NCBI RefSeq assembly: GCF_001865245.1
Contig: NZ_MKXB01000157.1
Location: forward strand, 16,209 to 65,438
Origin: Streptomyces sp. CC53
GTDB taxonomy: Bacteria; Actinomycetota; Actinomycetes; Streptomycetales; Streptomycetaceae
Reading direction: 5' to 3'
Length of the DNA stretch: 49,230 bases
Positions 24,183-32,832 of the stretch are shown here, one piece after another (position 1 is the stretch's first letter; each line of letters starts with the position of its first letter). The notes beneath the pieces were generated by a model. That model was given only the letters and a program-made list of their open reading frames with translations. It did not search any database and was not told the DNA's origin. The position numbers and the translations under genes were made by a program.

Positions 24183-24938
24183 ATGGATCTTGGACTGAAG
24201 GACCGTGTGTACGTCGTGACGGGCGCGTCCCGCGGCCTCGGCCTCGCTTCGGCGCGGGCCCTGGCGGCGGAGGGCGCGCGGCTCGTCGTCTCGTCGCGGG
24301 ACGCGCAGGCCGCCGAGGCCGCGGCCACGGAGCTGGGCCCGGCGGCGGTCGGCGTGGCCGCGGACAACGCCGGCCCGGAGGCCGCGGAGACGCTCATCGG
24401 GACCGCTCGCAGCCGCTTCGGGGGCCTCGACGGCGTCCTGATCAGCGTGGGCGGCCCGGCGCCGGGGTGGGCGGCGGACAACACGGACGAGCAGTGGCGG
24501 GCCGCCTTCGAGTCGGTGTTCCTGGGCGCGGTGCGGCTGGCCCGGGCAGCGGCCGCCGCGCTGCCGGAGGGGGGCGTGATCGGCTTCGTGCTGTCGGGTT
24601 CCGTGCACGAGCCGATCCCTGGCCTCACGATCTCCAACGGGCTGCGCCCCGGGCTGGCGGGCTTCGCCAAGTCGCTGGCGAACGAGGTGGGTCCGCAGGG
24701 CATCAGGGTCGTGGGCCTGCTGCCGGGCCGGATCGACACGGACCGGGTACGGGAGCTGGACGCGCTGTCGGGCGACCCGGCGGCGGCCAGGGCCGCGTCG
24801 GAGGCCAGGGTCCCGCTGCGCCGGTACGGCACCCCCGAGGAGTTCGGCCGGGCGGCCGCCTTCCTGCTGTCGCCCGCCGCGTCGTACGTGACGGGCGTGA
24901 TGCTCCCCGTCGACGGCGGCGCCCGGCACGGCTTCTGA
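24183..24938 (+). CDS. Atypical SDR-fold protein lacking the catalytic Tyr and Lys
   Basis: A 251-residue short-chain dehydrogenase fold with the cofactor motif TGASRGLG (residues 13-20) and a normal C-terminus (ASYVTGVMLPVDGGARHGF). At the YxxxK position the sequence is S151-N-G-L-R155, so both the general acid Tyr and the Lys are replaced, and NNAG is changed to SVGG. It may use another mechanism or be a non-enzymatic binding protein. It starts four bases after the GH15 gene, so the two are probably co-transcribed. Confidence 0.82.
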   Translation: MDLGLKDRVYVVTGASRGLGLASARALAAEGARLVVSSRDAQAAEAAATELGPAAVGVAADNAGPEAAETLIGTARSRFGGLDGVLISVGGPAPGWAADNTDEQWRAAFESVFLGAVRLARAAAAALPEGGVIGFVLSGSVHEPIPGLTISNGLRPGLAGFAKSLANEVGPQGIRVVGLLPGRIDTDRVRELDALSGDPAAARAASEARVPLRRYGTPEEFGRAAAFLLSPAASYVTGVMLPVDGGARHGF

Positions 24939-25236
24939 ACCGGCCCCCTCGACCGCCTCCGGACCCGTGCCGCACCCGCCTGGGCGGGCACGTGGAGGCA
25001 GCGCGTCCGGGCCGCGCACGGGGGCCGTGCCCGACGCCGGGCAGGGGCCCGCACGGGCGCGGTACGCCAGGCCCGGGGTCGGGAAGCCGGGAACACGTTG
25101 TACGCCCCGCGCGGGCGCTGTGCCGCGCCCGTCGTGGCACCCGTCGGGCGCGGTCCGTGCGTCACGCGCAGCGCGAGCACGCACCGCGCGGCGGGCACCC
25201 CCCGCAGGGAGCCGGCACGTGCCGGTCGTGTCGGGA
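24939..25236. other. Intergenic region between convergent genes
   Basis: About 298 bases between the SDR gene and the convergent enoyl-CoA hydratase gene. No gene is seen; there is a 14-bp palindrome CCGGCACGTGCCGG at 25212-25225 and scattered short G+C inverted repeats, but no clear terminator. Confidence 0.4.
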
Positions 25237-26037
25237 TCAGTCCGCGAGGCCCGCGAGGTCGCGCAGGCGGCGGGCCTGGGCGGCGCGCTCGGCCACACGC
25301 TGCTCCTCGTAGGTGCGCTCGGCGGCGCCCCGCAGGAGGGCCTTGGTCTCGATGACGGCGTCCCGGGGGGCGGCGAGCAGTGCGGCGGCGAGGTCCCGTG
25401 CGGCTGCGGCGAGGTCCTCGCGGGGCACGACGAGGTTGGCGAGCCCGATCCGCTCGGCCTCGTCGGCGTGCACGACCCGGCCCGTGGCGCAGATCTCCAG
25501 GGCACGCGCGTAGCCGACGGCGGTGACCAGCGGGTGGGTGCCCGTCAGGTCGGGGACGAGGCCGAGGCTGGTCTCGCGCATCGCGAACTGCGCGTCCTGT
25601 GCGGCGACCCGCAGGTCGCAGGCGAGGGCGAGCTGGAAACCGGCACCGATGGCATGGCCCTGGACGGCCGCGATGGACACCACGTCGTGGCGGCGCCACC
25701 AGGTGAACGCCTCCTGGTACTCGGCGATGACGGCGTCCAGCTCCGCGTCGGAGCCGCGCGCCAGGTCGAGGAACGACGGCTCGCCGTCGAAGCCCTCGGG
25801 AGTGAAGGCCTGCCGGTCGAGACCGGCGGAGAACGACTTGCCCTCACCGCGCAGCACGACCACCCGGACGCTGCCCGGCAGCATCCGCCCCGCCTCGGTG
25901 AGCGCGCGCCACATCGCGGGCGACTGGGCGTTGCGCTTGTCGGGGCAGGTGAGGGTCACCGTGGCCACGGCGTCCTCGACGGTGAGCCGTACACCGTCCT
26001 TGTCGAGTACGTCGAGGGCAGGGTCGAGCGAGGTCAT
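25237..26037 (-). CDS. Enoyl-CoA hydratase/isomerase (crotonase) family protein
   Basis: A 266-residue crotonase-fold enzyme. The first oxyanion segment is GEGKSFSAGLDRQAF and the second is AAVQGHAIGAGFQLALACDLRVAAQDAQFAMRETSLGLVPD, where the Glu of RETSLG aligns with a catalytic Glu of hydratases. It probably hydrates or isomerises an enoyl-CoA in fatty acid or amino acid breakdown. The ATG at 26037 is chosen because GGAGG lies six bases upstream. Confidence 0.88.
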   Translation of the reverse strand: MTSLDPALDVLDKDGVRLTVEDAVATVTLTCPDKRNAQSPAMWRALTEAGRMLPGSVRVVVLRGEGKSFSAGLDRQAFTPEGFDGEPSFLDLARGSDAELDAVIAEYQEAFTWWRRHDVVSIAAVQGHAIGAGFQLALACDLRVAAQDAQFAMRETSLGLVPDLTGTHPLVTAVGYARALEICATGRVVHADEAERIGLANLVVPREDLAAAARDLAAALLAAPRDAVIETKALLRGAAERTYEEQRVAERAAQARRLRDLAGLAD

Positions 26038-26263
26038 ACGGGCCTCCGGGTCCGGTGCAGGTCGGTCGGAGGGCAGCGCCGTGCACACCCGGTCCGCAGT
26101 GCGGACCTTCGGCGCACGCCTGCCGCCCCGACCGACAAATTACTGCACGGTAACCACCCGGGCGACCGTCAGGACGGAACGGCCTCAGCCGCACGCCCCG
26201 TGGTCTGCCGGGCGGCTCCCGCCGGAACCAGTGGGTGCCGTGTCGACGAGTCGTCCTGCGGGG

Positions 26264-26491
26264 TCAGGCCGGCGGAGCGGGCGCCTTCTTGCCTCGCGTC
26301 GCTCCGCCGCGTCCGCGCAGCGTGACTCCGGCCTCGGTGAGCATCCGGTGGACGAATCCGTAGGACCGGCCCGTCTCCTCGGCCAGGGCCCGGATACTCA
26401 CACCGGCGTCGTACTTCTTCTTCAGGTCTGCCGCGAGCTTCTCGCGCGCGGCGCCGGTCACCCGGCTGCCCTTCTTCAGAGTCTCGGCCAC
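26264..26491 (-). CDS. Small conserved HTH DNA-binding protein
   Basis: A 75-residue basic protein: VAETLKKGSRVTGAAREKLAADLKKKYDAG, then an HTH (VSIRALAEETGRSYGFVHRMLTEAGV), then a basic tail LRGRGGATRGKK. The HTH resembles resolvase/Lsr2-type small helix-turn-helix proteins and the family is strongly conserved among Streptomyces as I recall it. It is probably a small DNA-binding regulator or nucleoid factor. The GTG at 26491 has GAGGAGG five bases upstream, so I reject the long upstream extension. Confidence 0.8.
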   Translation of the reverse strand: MAETLKKGSRVTGAAREKLAADLKKKYDAGVSIRALAEETGRSYGFVHRMLTEAGVTLRGRGGATRGKKAPAPPA

Positions 26492-26887
26492 CCGTGCCTC
26501 CTCATGGGAAGTGCGCTCTGGTCTTCTCATGATCACCCCTCCGGGGCCACATGGCCAGCCATTCGACAAGGTCTGTGACACGAGATCGCCGCGGGCGGCG
26601 GCGTCCCTTCCGTACGGATTGCCGGATGCGCCGGGTACGACCCGGTGAAGTGCCAGGTCAGGGGGGCACCGCAAGGAGGCGGGCGGCGTGGCGCCCACAC
26701 CGGAAAATCCACGGGACGCCACGCCGGAATATGAGATCGCCTCACTCAGATGATGGATCACGGCTCCGCCGAATGATCCAGAGGGGGACGATCAGCGCCT
26801 CGCGCGGGGGCGGTGGGGCCCTTGTGGGCCGCCGCTCCCCTCCCCCGGCGCCGGTCCGCCCGCCGAGCGCCAGGCGGTGTCAGGCGG
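26492..26887. other. Intergenic region upstream of the HTH gene and downstream of the ABC-F gene
   Basis: About 396 bases. It contains a relatively A+T-rich stretch near 26700-26760 that may hold the promoter of the leftward HTH gene, and an imperfect hairpin GGATCA...TGATCC (26755-26779). No further gene is visible. Confidence 0.45.
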
Positions 26888-28486
26888 TCAGGCGAGCGAG
26901 ACCAGGTCGGCGTAGTCCGCGCCCCACAGGTCCTCGACGCCGTCGGGGAGCAGGATGATCCGCTCCGGCTGGAGGGCCTCGACGGCACCCTCGTCGTGGG
27001 TGACCAGGACGACCGCGCCCTTGTAGGTGCGCAGCGCGCCGAGGATCTCCTCGCGGCTGGCCGGGTCCAGGTTGTTCGTCGGCTCGTCGAGGAGCAGGAC
27101 GTTCGCGGAGGAGACCACGAGGGTGGCCAGCGCCAGACGGGTCTTCTCACCGCCGGACAGCACGCCGGCGGGCTTGTCGACGTCGTCGCCGGAGAACAGG
27201 AACGATCCGAGGACCTTGCGCACCTCGACCAGGTCCAGGTCGGGCGCGGCGGAGCGCATGTTCTCCAGGACGGTGCGGTCCGGGTCCAGCGTCTCGTGCT
27301 CCTGGGCGTAGTAGCCCAGCTTCAGACCGTGGCCGGGGCTGACCTGGCCGGTGTCGGGCTGCTCCACTCCGGCCAGCAGCCGCAGCAGCGTCGTCTTGCC
27401 CGCGCCGTTGAGGCCGAGGATGACGACGCGCGAGCCCTTGTCGATGGCGAGGTCGACGTCGGTGAAGATCTCCAGCGAGCCGTACGACTTGGACAGGCCC
27501 TCCGCCATGAGCGGGGTCTTGCCGCAGGGCGCGGGCTCGGGGAAGCGCAGCTTGGCGACCTTGTCGGACTGGCGCGCCTCCTCCAGGCCGGCGAGCAGCT
27601 TCTCCGCGCGGCGCGCCATGTTCTGCGCGGCGACGGTCTTGGTGGCCTTGGCGCGCATCTTGTCGGCCTGGGCGTTCAGCGCGGCGGCCTTCTTCTCGGC
27701 GTTCTGCCGCTCCCGCCTGCGGCGCTTCTCGTCGTCCTCGCGCTGGCGCTGGTACAGCTTCCAGCCCATGTTGTAGACGTCGATCACGGAGCGGTTGGCG
27801 TCCAGGTAGAAGACCTTGTTGACGACGGTCTCGACCAGGTCGACGTCGTGGGAGATGACGACGAAGCCGCCGCGGTAGGTCTTGAGGTAGTCCCGCAGCC
27901 AGGTGATCGAGTCGGCGTCGAGGTGGTTGGTGGGCTCGTCCAGCAGCAGGGTGTCGGCGTCCGAGAAGAGGATGCGGGCGAGTTCGATCCTGCGGCGCTG
28001 ACCGCCGGAGAGGGTGTGCAGCGGCTGGCTGAGGACGCGGTCGGGCAGGCCGAGGGCGGCGGCGATGGTGGACGCCTCGGCCTCGGCGGCGTATCCGCCC
28101 TTGGTGAGGAACTCGGTCTCCTGCCGCTCGTACTGCTTGAGCGCCTTCTCGCGGGTGGAGCCCTTGCCGGTGGCGATGCGCTCCTCGTTCTGCCGCATCT
28201 TGCGGAGGAGGACGTCGAGGCCGCGGGCGGAGAGGATGCGGTCGCGGGCCAGCACGTCGAGGTCGCCGGTGCGCGGGTCCTGCGGGAGGTAGCCGACCTG
28301 TCCGGAGCGGGCGATCGTGCCAGCGGCGGGGATGCCCTCGCCGGCGAGGCACTTGGTCAGCGTGGTCTTGCCCGCGCCGTTGCGGCCGACGAGGCCGATG
28401 CGGTCGCCCCTGGCGATACGGAAGGACGCCTTCTCGATGAGGACGCGGGCTCCGGCGCGCAGCTCAAGGCCGGTGGCGGTGATCAC
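26888..28486 (-). CDS. ABC-F family ATPase (two ABC domains, no membrane domain)
   Basis: A 532-residue protein with two nucleotide-binding domains: Walker A GRNGAGKTT and GLNGAGKTT, signatures LSGGQRRR and LSGGEKTR, Walker B LLLDEPTNHLD and LLLDEPTNNLD. They are joined by a charged linker rich in Arg/Lys (REDDEKRRRRERQNAEKKAAALNAQ in pieces) that in ABC-F proteins reaches into the ribosomal E/P site. It is a translation factor or ribosome-protection protein rather than a transporter. The GTG at 28486 has GGAG eight bases upstream. Confidence 0.93.
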   Translation of the reverse strand: MITATGLELRAGARVLIEKASFRIARGDRIGLVGRNGAGKTTLTKCLAGEGIPAAGTIARSGQVGYLPQDPRTGDLDVLARDRILSARGLDVLLRKMRQNEERIATGKGSTREKALKQYERQETEFLTKGGYAAEAEASTIAAALGLPDRVLSQPLHTLSGGQRRRIELARILFSDADTLLLDEPTNHLDADSITWLRDYLKTYRGGFVVISHDVDLVETVVNKVFYLDANRSVIDVYNMGWKLYQRQREDDEKRRRRERQNAEKKAAALNAQADKMRAKATKTVAAQNMARRAEKLLAGLEEARQSDKVAKLRFPEPAPCGKTPLMAEGLSKSYGSLEIFTDVDLAIDKGSRVVILGLNGAGKTTLLRLLAGVEQPDTGQVSPGHGLKLGYYAQEHETLDPDRTVLENMRSAAPDLDLVEVRKVLGSFLFSGDDVDKPAGVLSGGEKTRLALATLVVSSANVLLLDEPTNNLDPASREEILGALRTYKGAVVLVTHDEGAVEALQPERIILLPDGVEDLWGADYADLVSLA

Positions 28487-28818
28487 GGACAGACTCCAGG
28501 GCGGGTGGACGGCGGAAGGACGGCAGGGTGCGCGGCTCGCGCGGGCGCGGTGGCTTCGACGCCGTCTAATGCACAGGGAGAATGGCCATACGGGCCAGTC
28601 TAACGGGCACATGCAACTGCTTTTCCGGCCCGGGCCCGGGCCCGGCTCCGGCGGGTGCCGGGCCGGCCTTTCGGGACCGGTCACCCGCAGGCGGTGCCGG
28701 CCGGGTGGGTCGCGTTCCGCGGGCCTGTTGTCAGTCGGAGGTGCAAGACTGGCGACAGGTGAGATCCACGTCACATCGTCAGGGATGCGGCGGGGCACTC
28801 CCGGGCGAGGAGTTCAGC
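28487..28818. other. Divergent intergenic region of the ABC-F and VOC genes
   Basis: About 332 bases. On the minus strand a -10-like TAGACT (28602-28597) is followed after seven bases by an ATG opening a 7-codon frame (28589-28566, MAILPVH), 79 bases before the ABC-F start; this may be a leader peptide. A repeated GGCCCGGGCCC-type tract lies at 28629-28650. Nothing else recognisable. Confidence 0.4.
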
Positions 28819-29220
28819 ATGAACACTGCACCGAGCATGTACCCGACGGTCCTGTACGAGGACGCGCAGGCCGCCGTCGAGACACTGACGGAAGCGTTCG
28901 GTTTCACCCGGCGGAGCCTGTACGAGGACGAGAAGGGCCGGGTCGTCCACGCGGAGCTCTCCTACGGCAACGGGACCGTGATGCTGGGCTCCCGGGGCGG
29001 TGACGGCGTCTTCGCGAAGGCCATGTCGGGCGCGGGGCCGACCGGGGTGTACGTCGTCGTGCAGGACGTGGACGCGCACCACGCCAGAGCCGTGCGGCAC
29101 GGGGTGGAGATCCTCATGCCGCCCACGGACCAGGACTACGGCTCGCGGGACTACATGGCGCGGGACGCCGAGGGCAACGTCTGGAGCTTCGGGACGTACG
29201 CCCCCGGCGCGACGGAGTAG
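28819..29220 (+). CDS. VOC family (glyoxalase/bleomycin resistance fold) protein
   Basis: A 133-residue single-domain VOC protein: MYPTVLYEDAQAAVETLTEAFGFTRRSLYEDEKGRVVHAELSYGNGTVMLGS, then VYVVVQDVDAHHARAVRHGVEI and YGSRDYMARDAEGNVWSFGTY. The conserved His in VVHAEL and the acidic residues near the C-terminus are compatible with one metal site. Substrate unknown; the family includes dioxygenases, lyases and drug-binding proteins. The ATG at 28819 has GAGGAG upstream. Confidence 0.85.
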   Translation: MNTAPSMYPTVLYEDAQAAVETLTEAFGFTRRSLYEDEKGRVVHAELSYGNGTVMLGSRGGDGVFAKAMSGAGPTGVYVVVQDVDAHHARAVRHGVEILMPPTDQDYGSRDYMARDAEGNVWSFGTYAPGATE

Positions 29221-29231
29221 CGGCCGGCCGG

Positions 29232-30632
29232 TCAGGCCCCTCCGGTGTGCACCTGGAAGGCCGCCCGGCGCAGGGCCTTGGCGAGGGCCGGGTCCGGGTG
29301 GGCGGCGGCCAGGGCCACCAGGACCTGCACGGTCCGGGGGTGGCCGACCGCGCGCACCTCGTCGAGCAGTGCGGGCACGGTGCCCTGCACGGCCGACTCC
29401 AGGTGGCGCACGAGCAGGTCGCTCTCGCCGTGGTCGACGACCGCGGCCGCGGTGTCGACCCACAGCCAGGTGGCCTCCTCCCGGGTGAGCACCTCCGCGG
29501 CCTCGTCCGGGTCGGCGCCGTCGTGCTCGGCCAGCCACAGCAGCGCGTAGGGGCGCAGGGCGGGCTCGGCCGCGGCGGCCCGGACCTCGGTCTCGGCGGC
29601 GGCGCCGACGACGCGGAGCGCTTCGAAGGCGAGGCCGCGCAGGAGGGCGTCGTCGCCGCGGGCGACGGCGACCAGCTCGGTGACGGCGCTCCCGGCCGGC
29701 CGCGCGGCGAGCCAGGCGCGGTACTCGTCACGGGCCGGCCCCGGCGTGAGGCGGACGCAGCCGCGCAGCATGTCCTCGGCGGACTGCTCGATGTGTCCGG
29801 CGGGGCTCTGGGCGGCGACGCAGATCTGCTCCAGCTTGACCCACACCGCCCAGTTGCCGAGCGGGGTGAGGGTGGCGTGCCCGTCACCGAGGGTCAGGGC
29901 GCCCACTGCGGCCAGGCCGTCCAGCGCCCAGTCGAGCAGTCCGGCGAGGACGTCCTGCCCGTCCGCACCGGCCGGTTCGGGGCGGACGGGAGCGTCCTGC
30001 AGCGCGTCGTACGGGACCTCGCAGCGCTGCTCGCGGAGTTCGGCGACGCGCTGGCCCAGCAGGTCCAGCAGGGCCGGCACGTGCACCGGCCCGGCGGACA
30101 GCTGGAGGAGGGAGAGGACCTGCGGGACGGCCTCCACCACCTCGGCCACCGCGGCGGGCTCGGCGCCCCGGGGCGCCGGGTGGGCGAGGGACCAGGCGTC
30201 CAGCAGCGCGACCCAGCCGCGCAGCGCGGCGGAGTCGTCGCTGTCCCAGGCCCGCAGGCGCCAGCCGGGTCGGGCGGTGTCGCCGTGCAGCTCGACGAGG
30301 CCGGCGAGGCGGGCCCGGTCCCAGGCGACCCGCACCTGCGCCGGTGTCAGGTCGAGCGCGGCGGCCGCCCGTTCCCGCTCGGTGGCGGAGGTCGGTTCGG
30401 TGACGCGGCCGCGGTGCTCGGCGGCCCAGTGGGCGACGCGGACGGCGTCCGCGAGGACCCGCCGGGCCTGACGGGCCAGTTCCTGCCGGGGCGGCGTCCC
30501 CTCCGGGGGGCGCGGCGCCGGCCTGGTGCGCCGGGTGGCCACGGCCCGCCGGGCCGTCGCCAGCGCCCTCGGTCGGACGAGTCGGAGTCTGGAGTTGCGC
30601 GCCAGTTGCTCATCAGGCTTTCGAGACGTCAC
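29232..30632 (-). CDS. Unknown protein with helical repeat (HEAT-like) C-terminus
   Basis: A 466-residue protein, mostly alpha-helical by composition. The first 70 residues are very basic (RNSRLRLVRPRALATARR, RRTRPAPRPP). The middle has a winged-helix-like part (ALDLTPAQVRVAWDRARLAGLVELHGD). The C-terminal 170 residues look like HEAT-type repeats (ALLRGLAFEALRVVGAAAETEVRAAA, RTVQVLVALAAAHPDPALAKALRRAA). I do not recognise the family; a scaffold or nucleic-acid-associated role is only a guess. The GTG at 30632 is tentative because no good ribosome-binding site precedes it. Confidence 0.7.
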   Translation of the reverse strand: MTSRKPDEQLARNSRLRLVRPRALATARRAVATRRTRPAPRPPEGTPPRQELARQARRVLADAVRVAHWAAEHRGRVTEPTSATERERAAAALDLTPAQVRVAWDRARLAGLVELHGDTARPGWRLRAWDSDDSAALRGWVALLDAWSLAHPAPRGAEPAAVAEVVEAVPQVLSLLQLSAGPVHVPALLDLLGQRVAELREQRCEVPYDALQDAPVRPEPAGADGQDVLAGLLDWALDGLAAVGALTLGDGHATLTPLGNWAVWVKLEQICVAAQSPAGHIEQSAEDMLRGCVRLTPGPARDEYRAWLAARPAGSAVTELVAVARGDDALLRGLAFEALRVVGAAAETEVRAAAAEPALRPYALLWLAEHDGADPDEAAEVLTREEATWLWVDTAAAVVDHGESDLLVRHLESAVQGTVPALLDEVRAVGHPRTVQVLVALAAAHPDPALAKALRRAAFQVHTGGA

Positions 30633-30747
30633 GGGGGCAGTCTTCCCGCTGACAGGCCGAAAGCCCAAACGGAACCGGACGGTCGCCGCGCGGGGGCGGT
30701 GGGGAGGAGGCGTGCGGGGCCGGTGCGCGGGATGTGCGGGAGCCGTG

Positions 30748-31875
30748 TCAGACCAGCGGCACGAGGAAGCGGCGCAGGGCCTCCTCGTAGCGGTCCGGGT
30801 CGGCGTTCCACATCGCGGCATGGGGGGCGTGCCGGACGGTCCGGAGGGTGACCAGCCCGGGGCGGCGGGCGGCGAGGGCGCGGGAGGCGCTCCAGGGCGC
30901 GAGGCGGTCGTCGGGCCCGTGGAAGACGAGCACGGGCACCTGCAGGGCGTGCGGGTCGGCCGCCTCGGCGAGGATGTCGGCGTCCCGGCCGAGCCGGCCC
31001 TCGGCGGCCCGCACGGCGAGCGGGAGCAGGGCGGCGGGCACCCGGCGGGCAGCGGCGAGGGCCCTGAAGGTGGCCTCCCAGTCCAGTACCGGCGAGTCCA
31101 GCACCAGGCCGGCGACGCGGTCGCGCAGGGAGCTGCGGGCGGCGGTGTGCAGGGCCATGGCGGCACCGCTGGACCAGCCGAAGAGGATCACGCGCCGGGC
31201 TCCGTGCCGGACGGCGTAGCGGAGGGCGGCGTCGACGTCGCGCCACTCGGAGTCGCCGAGGTGGGCCAGGCCGTCGGCGGGGCGGGGCGCCCCCGGGTCG
31301 CCGCGGTAGGAGACGGCGAGGACGGGGAGCCGCTGGGCGGTGAGGAAGCCGAGCAGGTTCAGGGTGTGCTCGCGGGTGGTGCCGAGGCCGTGGACGGCGA
31401 CGACCCAGGTCGAGCGGGGGCCCGGCACGTACCAGGCGGGCAGGGGGCCGAGGTCGCCGGGCACGGCGAGGTCCCGGTGGTCGAGGCCCAGCGCGGAGGA
31501 CGGATCCCCGGTGTGGAGCAGGGGGGTGAGGCGGACGCGGGCGCCGGCGTCGAGGAGGCCGTGCCCGACGCGCTCCAGGCGGCGCACGACGGTGTCGGGG
31601 GCGTGCGGCACCTGGTCGAGGACCGGGCCGACGACGGCGTGGACACCGGGGCCGTCCAGGCCGTAGACGCCGGGCCTGAGGGAGGCGAGGGTGCGGGTCA
31701 GGACGATCCTGCCGGGCCCGGTGGCGTGCACGGTGAGGCGCGGTTCGCCGGGCAGCGGGTGTCCGGGGCGGGGCTTGAGCGCGATACCGCTCGCGTAGCG
31801 GCCGGCGGCGACCGTGGCCGCGCCGAGACCGAGGACCGAGGTGACGGCGGTCGCCGTCGCTGTAGCCGGGCGCAT
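30748..31875 (-). CDS. Alpha/beta hydrolase with N-terminal membrane segment
   Basis: A 375-residue protein: a short N-terminal hydrophobic segment (VTSVLGLGAATVAAG), a ~130-residue lead domain, then an alpha/beta hydrolase domain with WVVAVHGLGTTREHTLNLL (oxyanion region), nucleophile elbow GWSSGAA, acid in FHGPDDRLAP and the catalytic His in RHAPHAAMW. Similar proteins are annotated as prolyl oligopeptidase-like or lysophospholipase-like hydrolases; the substrate is unknown. The signal-like segment suggests membrane attachment. It lies 115 bases upstream of the previous gene on the same strand. Confidence 0.85.
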   Translation of the reverse strand: MRPATATATAVTSVLGLGAATVAAGRYASGIALKPRPGHPLPGEPRLTVHATGPGRIVLTRTLASLRPGVYGLDGPGVHAVVGPVLDQVPHAPDTVVRRLERVGHGLLDAGARVRLTPLLHTGDPSSALGLDHRDLAVPGDLGPLPAWYVPGPRSTWVVAVHGLGTTREHTLNLLGFLTAQRLPVLAVSYRGDPGAPRPADGLAHLGDSEWRDVDAALRYAVRHGARRVILFGWSSGAAMALHTAARSSLRDRVAGLVLDSPVLDWEATFRALAAARRVPAALLPLAVRAAEGRLGRDADILAEAADPHALQVPVLVFHGPDDRLAPWSASRALAARRPGLVTLRTVRHAPHAAMWNADPDRYEEALRRFLVPLV

Positions 31876-32832
31876 CGTTCCAGTGTCGGCACCCGCGCGG
31901 GCACCTGCCAGCGGGACCGCCGCGCCGGGTGACCCGCACCCCTTCCGCACGGTCCGGTCCCGCAGCCTTCCGCAGGCCCCCGCGGGCGGCTGCCAGGGGT
32001 GTGCGCGCGGGGTCTGCCGCTGCCCCCCGCCCGCCACCGTCCGGCGTGCCGCCCCCTGGGTGCCGCCACAGGACCTCCCGCGAAGGGTGGGGGCGACGCA
32101 GGGCCCCTCGAAGCCGGCGGCGCCGACTGCCCGGCTCCCAGGTCCCGCGGGCCCCGGGTGGCCGGGGCGCCCGTGGCGGCGCCCCGGTCCGCACGGCGGG
32201 CAGCGGTGCGCCAGCCCGGGCGTCCCGACGGGCCTGGGGCGGCACGCCTCCGCCCCCGCGCGGACCGCCCTATCGGCAGGTGCGGGCGCCGCCGACAGCG
32301 CGTCCTTCCCGGTACGCGCCTGACCGCCCCCTGCCGCTGCCCGCTGCGGCAGGGGGCGGTCAGGCGCGCACGGCACCGGGCCGTCACCCGGACCCGCGGC
32401 CGGCACCCGCCGCCCGGCCAGGGCTGCGGGCAGGCCCCGGGGTTGTCCGTTCGCTCGGGCGCAGGGCGGGGCTCACGGGGAGACCGGGTGGAGGCCCGTG
32501 GCCGGGTGGTGCGCCTCGCACGCGGCGCCCGGTCACGTGCTGCCGGCCCGCACCGAGGGCAGGGGGGCCTCCGCGGCCGGGAGCGCAGGGCACACCTGAC
32601 GGGGGCGGGCAGCCCTCGCCCGTGCGGACCGCCGGGCGCATCGGGAGGCCGGCCCGGGAGCGGGACCGGGCAGCGGGCAGCTCGGGAGCACGAACGGCGG
32701 CAGCGAGCCGTCCGGCAGCCGGCCGTGCGGGGCCTCGCCCGCGCGCTCGGCGACAGCGGGCGGCCCGAAGCCCTGCCGCCCGGCAGCGGGACCTGCCGGG
32801 ACGCGGCGTGGGGGGCGAGGGATCCGCGGGGG
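31876..32832. other. Gene-poor stretch of about 1 kb
   Basis: About 957 bases without a gene I can support. Several long open frames exist on both strands, but all are Arg/Pro/Gly-rich translations of G+C-rich DNA, without a ribosome-binding site or family resemblance. The only strong structure is the 23-bp perfect hairpin at 32315-32368. The rest may be promoter DNA of the hydrolase, the tail of the aldolase transcript, or a decayed gene. Confidence 0.55.
32315..32368. repeat. Perfect 23-bp inverted repeat with 8-base loop
   Basis: Left arm 32315-32337 (beginning CGCGCCTGACCG) pairs without mismatch with right arm 32346-32368 (ending CGGTCAGGCGCG); the loop is TGCCCGCT. It is the longest perfect hairpin of the window. 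It could be a terminator for the leftward aldolase transcript, but it is 465 bases past that stop, far for a terminator. Confidence 0.8.

Noticed and set aside
25212..25225. Palindrome CCGGCACGTGCCGG between convergent genes
   Set aside because: Without a loop and not next to a start codon; such G+C palindromes are frequent by chance here.
21584..25699. A minus-strand open frame of about 1370 codons lying across SURF1, GH15, SDR and the hydratase region
   Set aside because: It is a shadow of plus-strand genes in high-G+C DNA: it covers several well-identified proteins, is Arg/Pro/Gly/His-rich and shows no domain.
26132..26155. A+T-rich dyad TTAC-N6-GTAA upstream of the enoyl-CoA hydratase gene
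   Set aside because: Arms of only four bases; too weak to call an operator, and more likely just promoter A+T richness.
28629..28650. GGCCCGGGCCCGGGCCC tract as a mobile-element end or terminator
   Set aside because: It is a short simple repeat with no flanking duplication and no position relative to a stop codon that would suit a terminator.
31876..32832. Several open frames of 130-500 codons on both strands
   Set aside because: All are Arg/Pro/Gly-rich translations with no ribosome-binding site, domain or consistent third-position bias.
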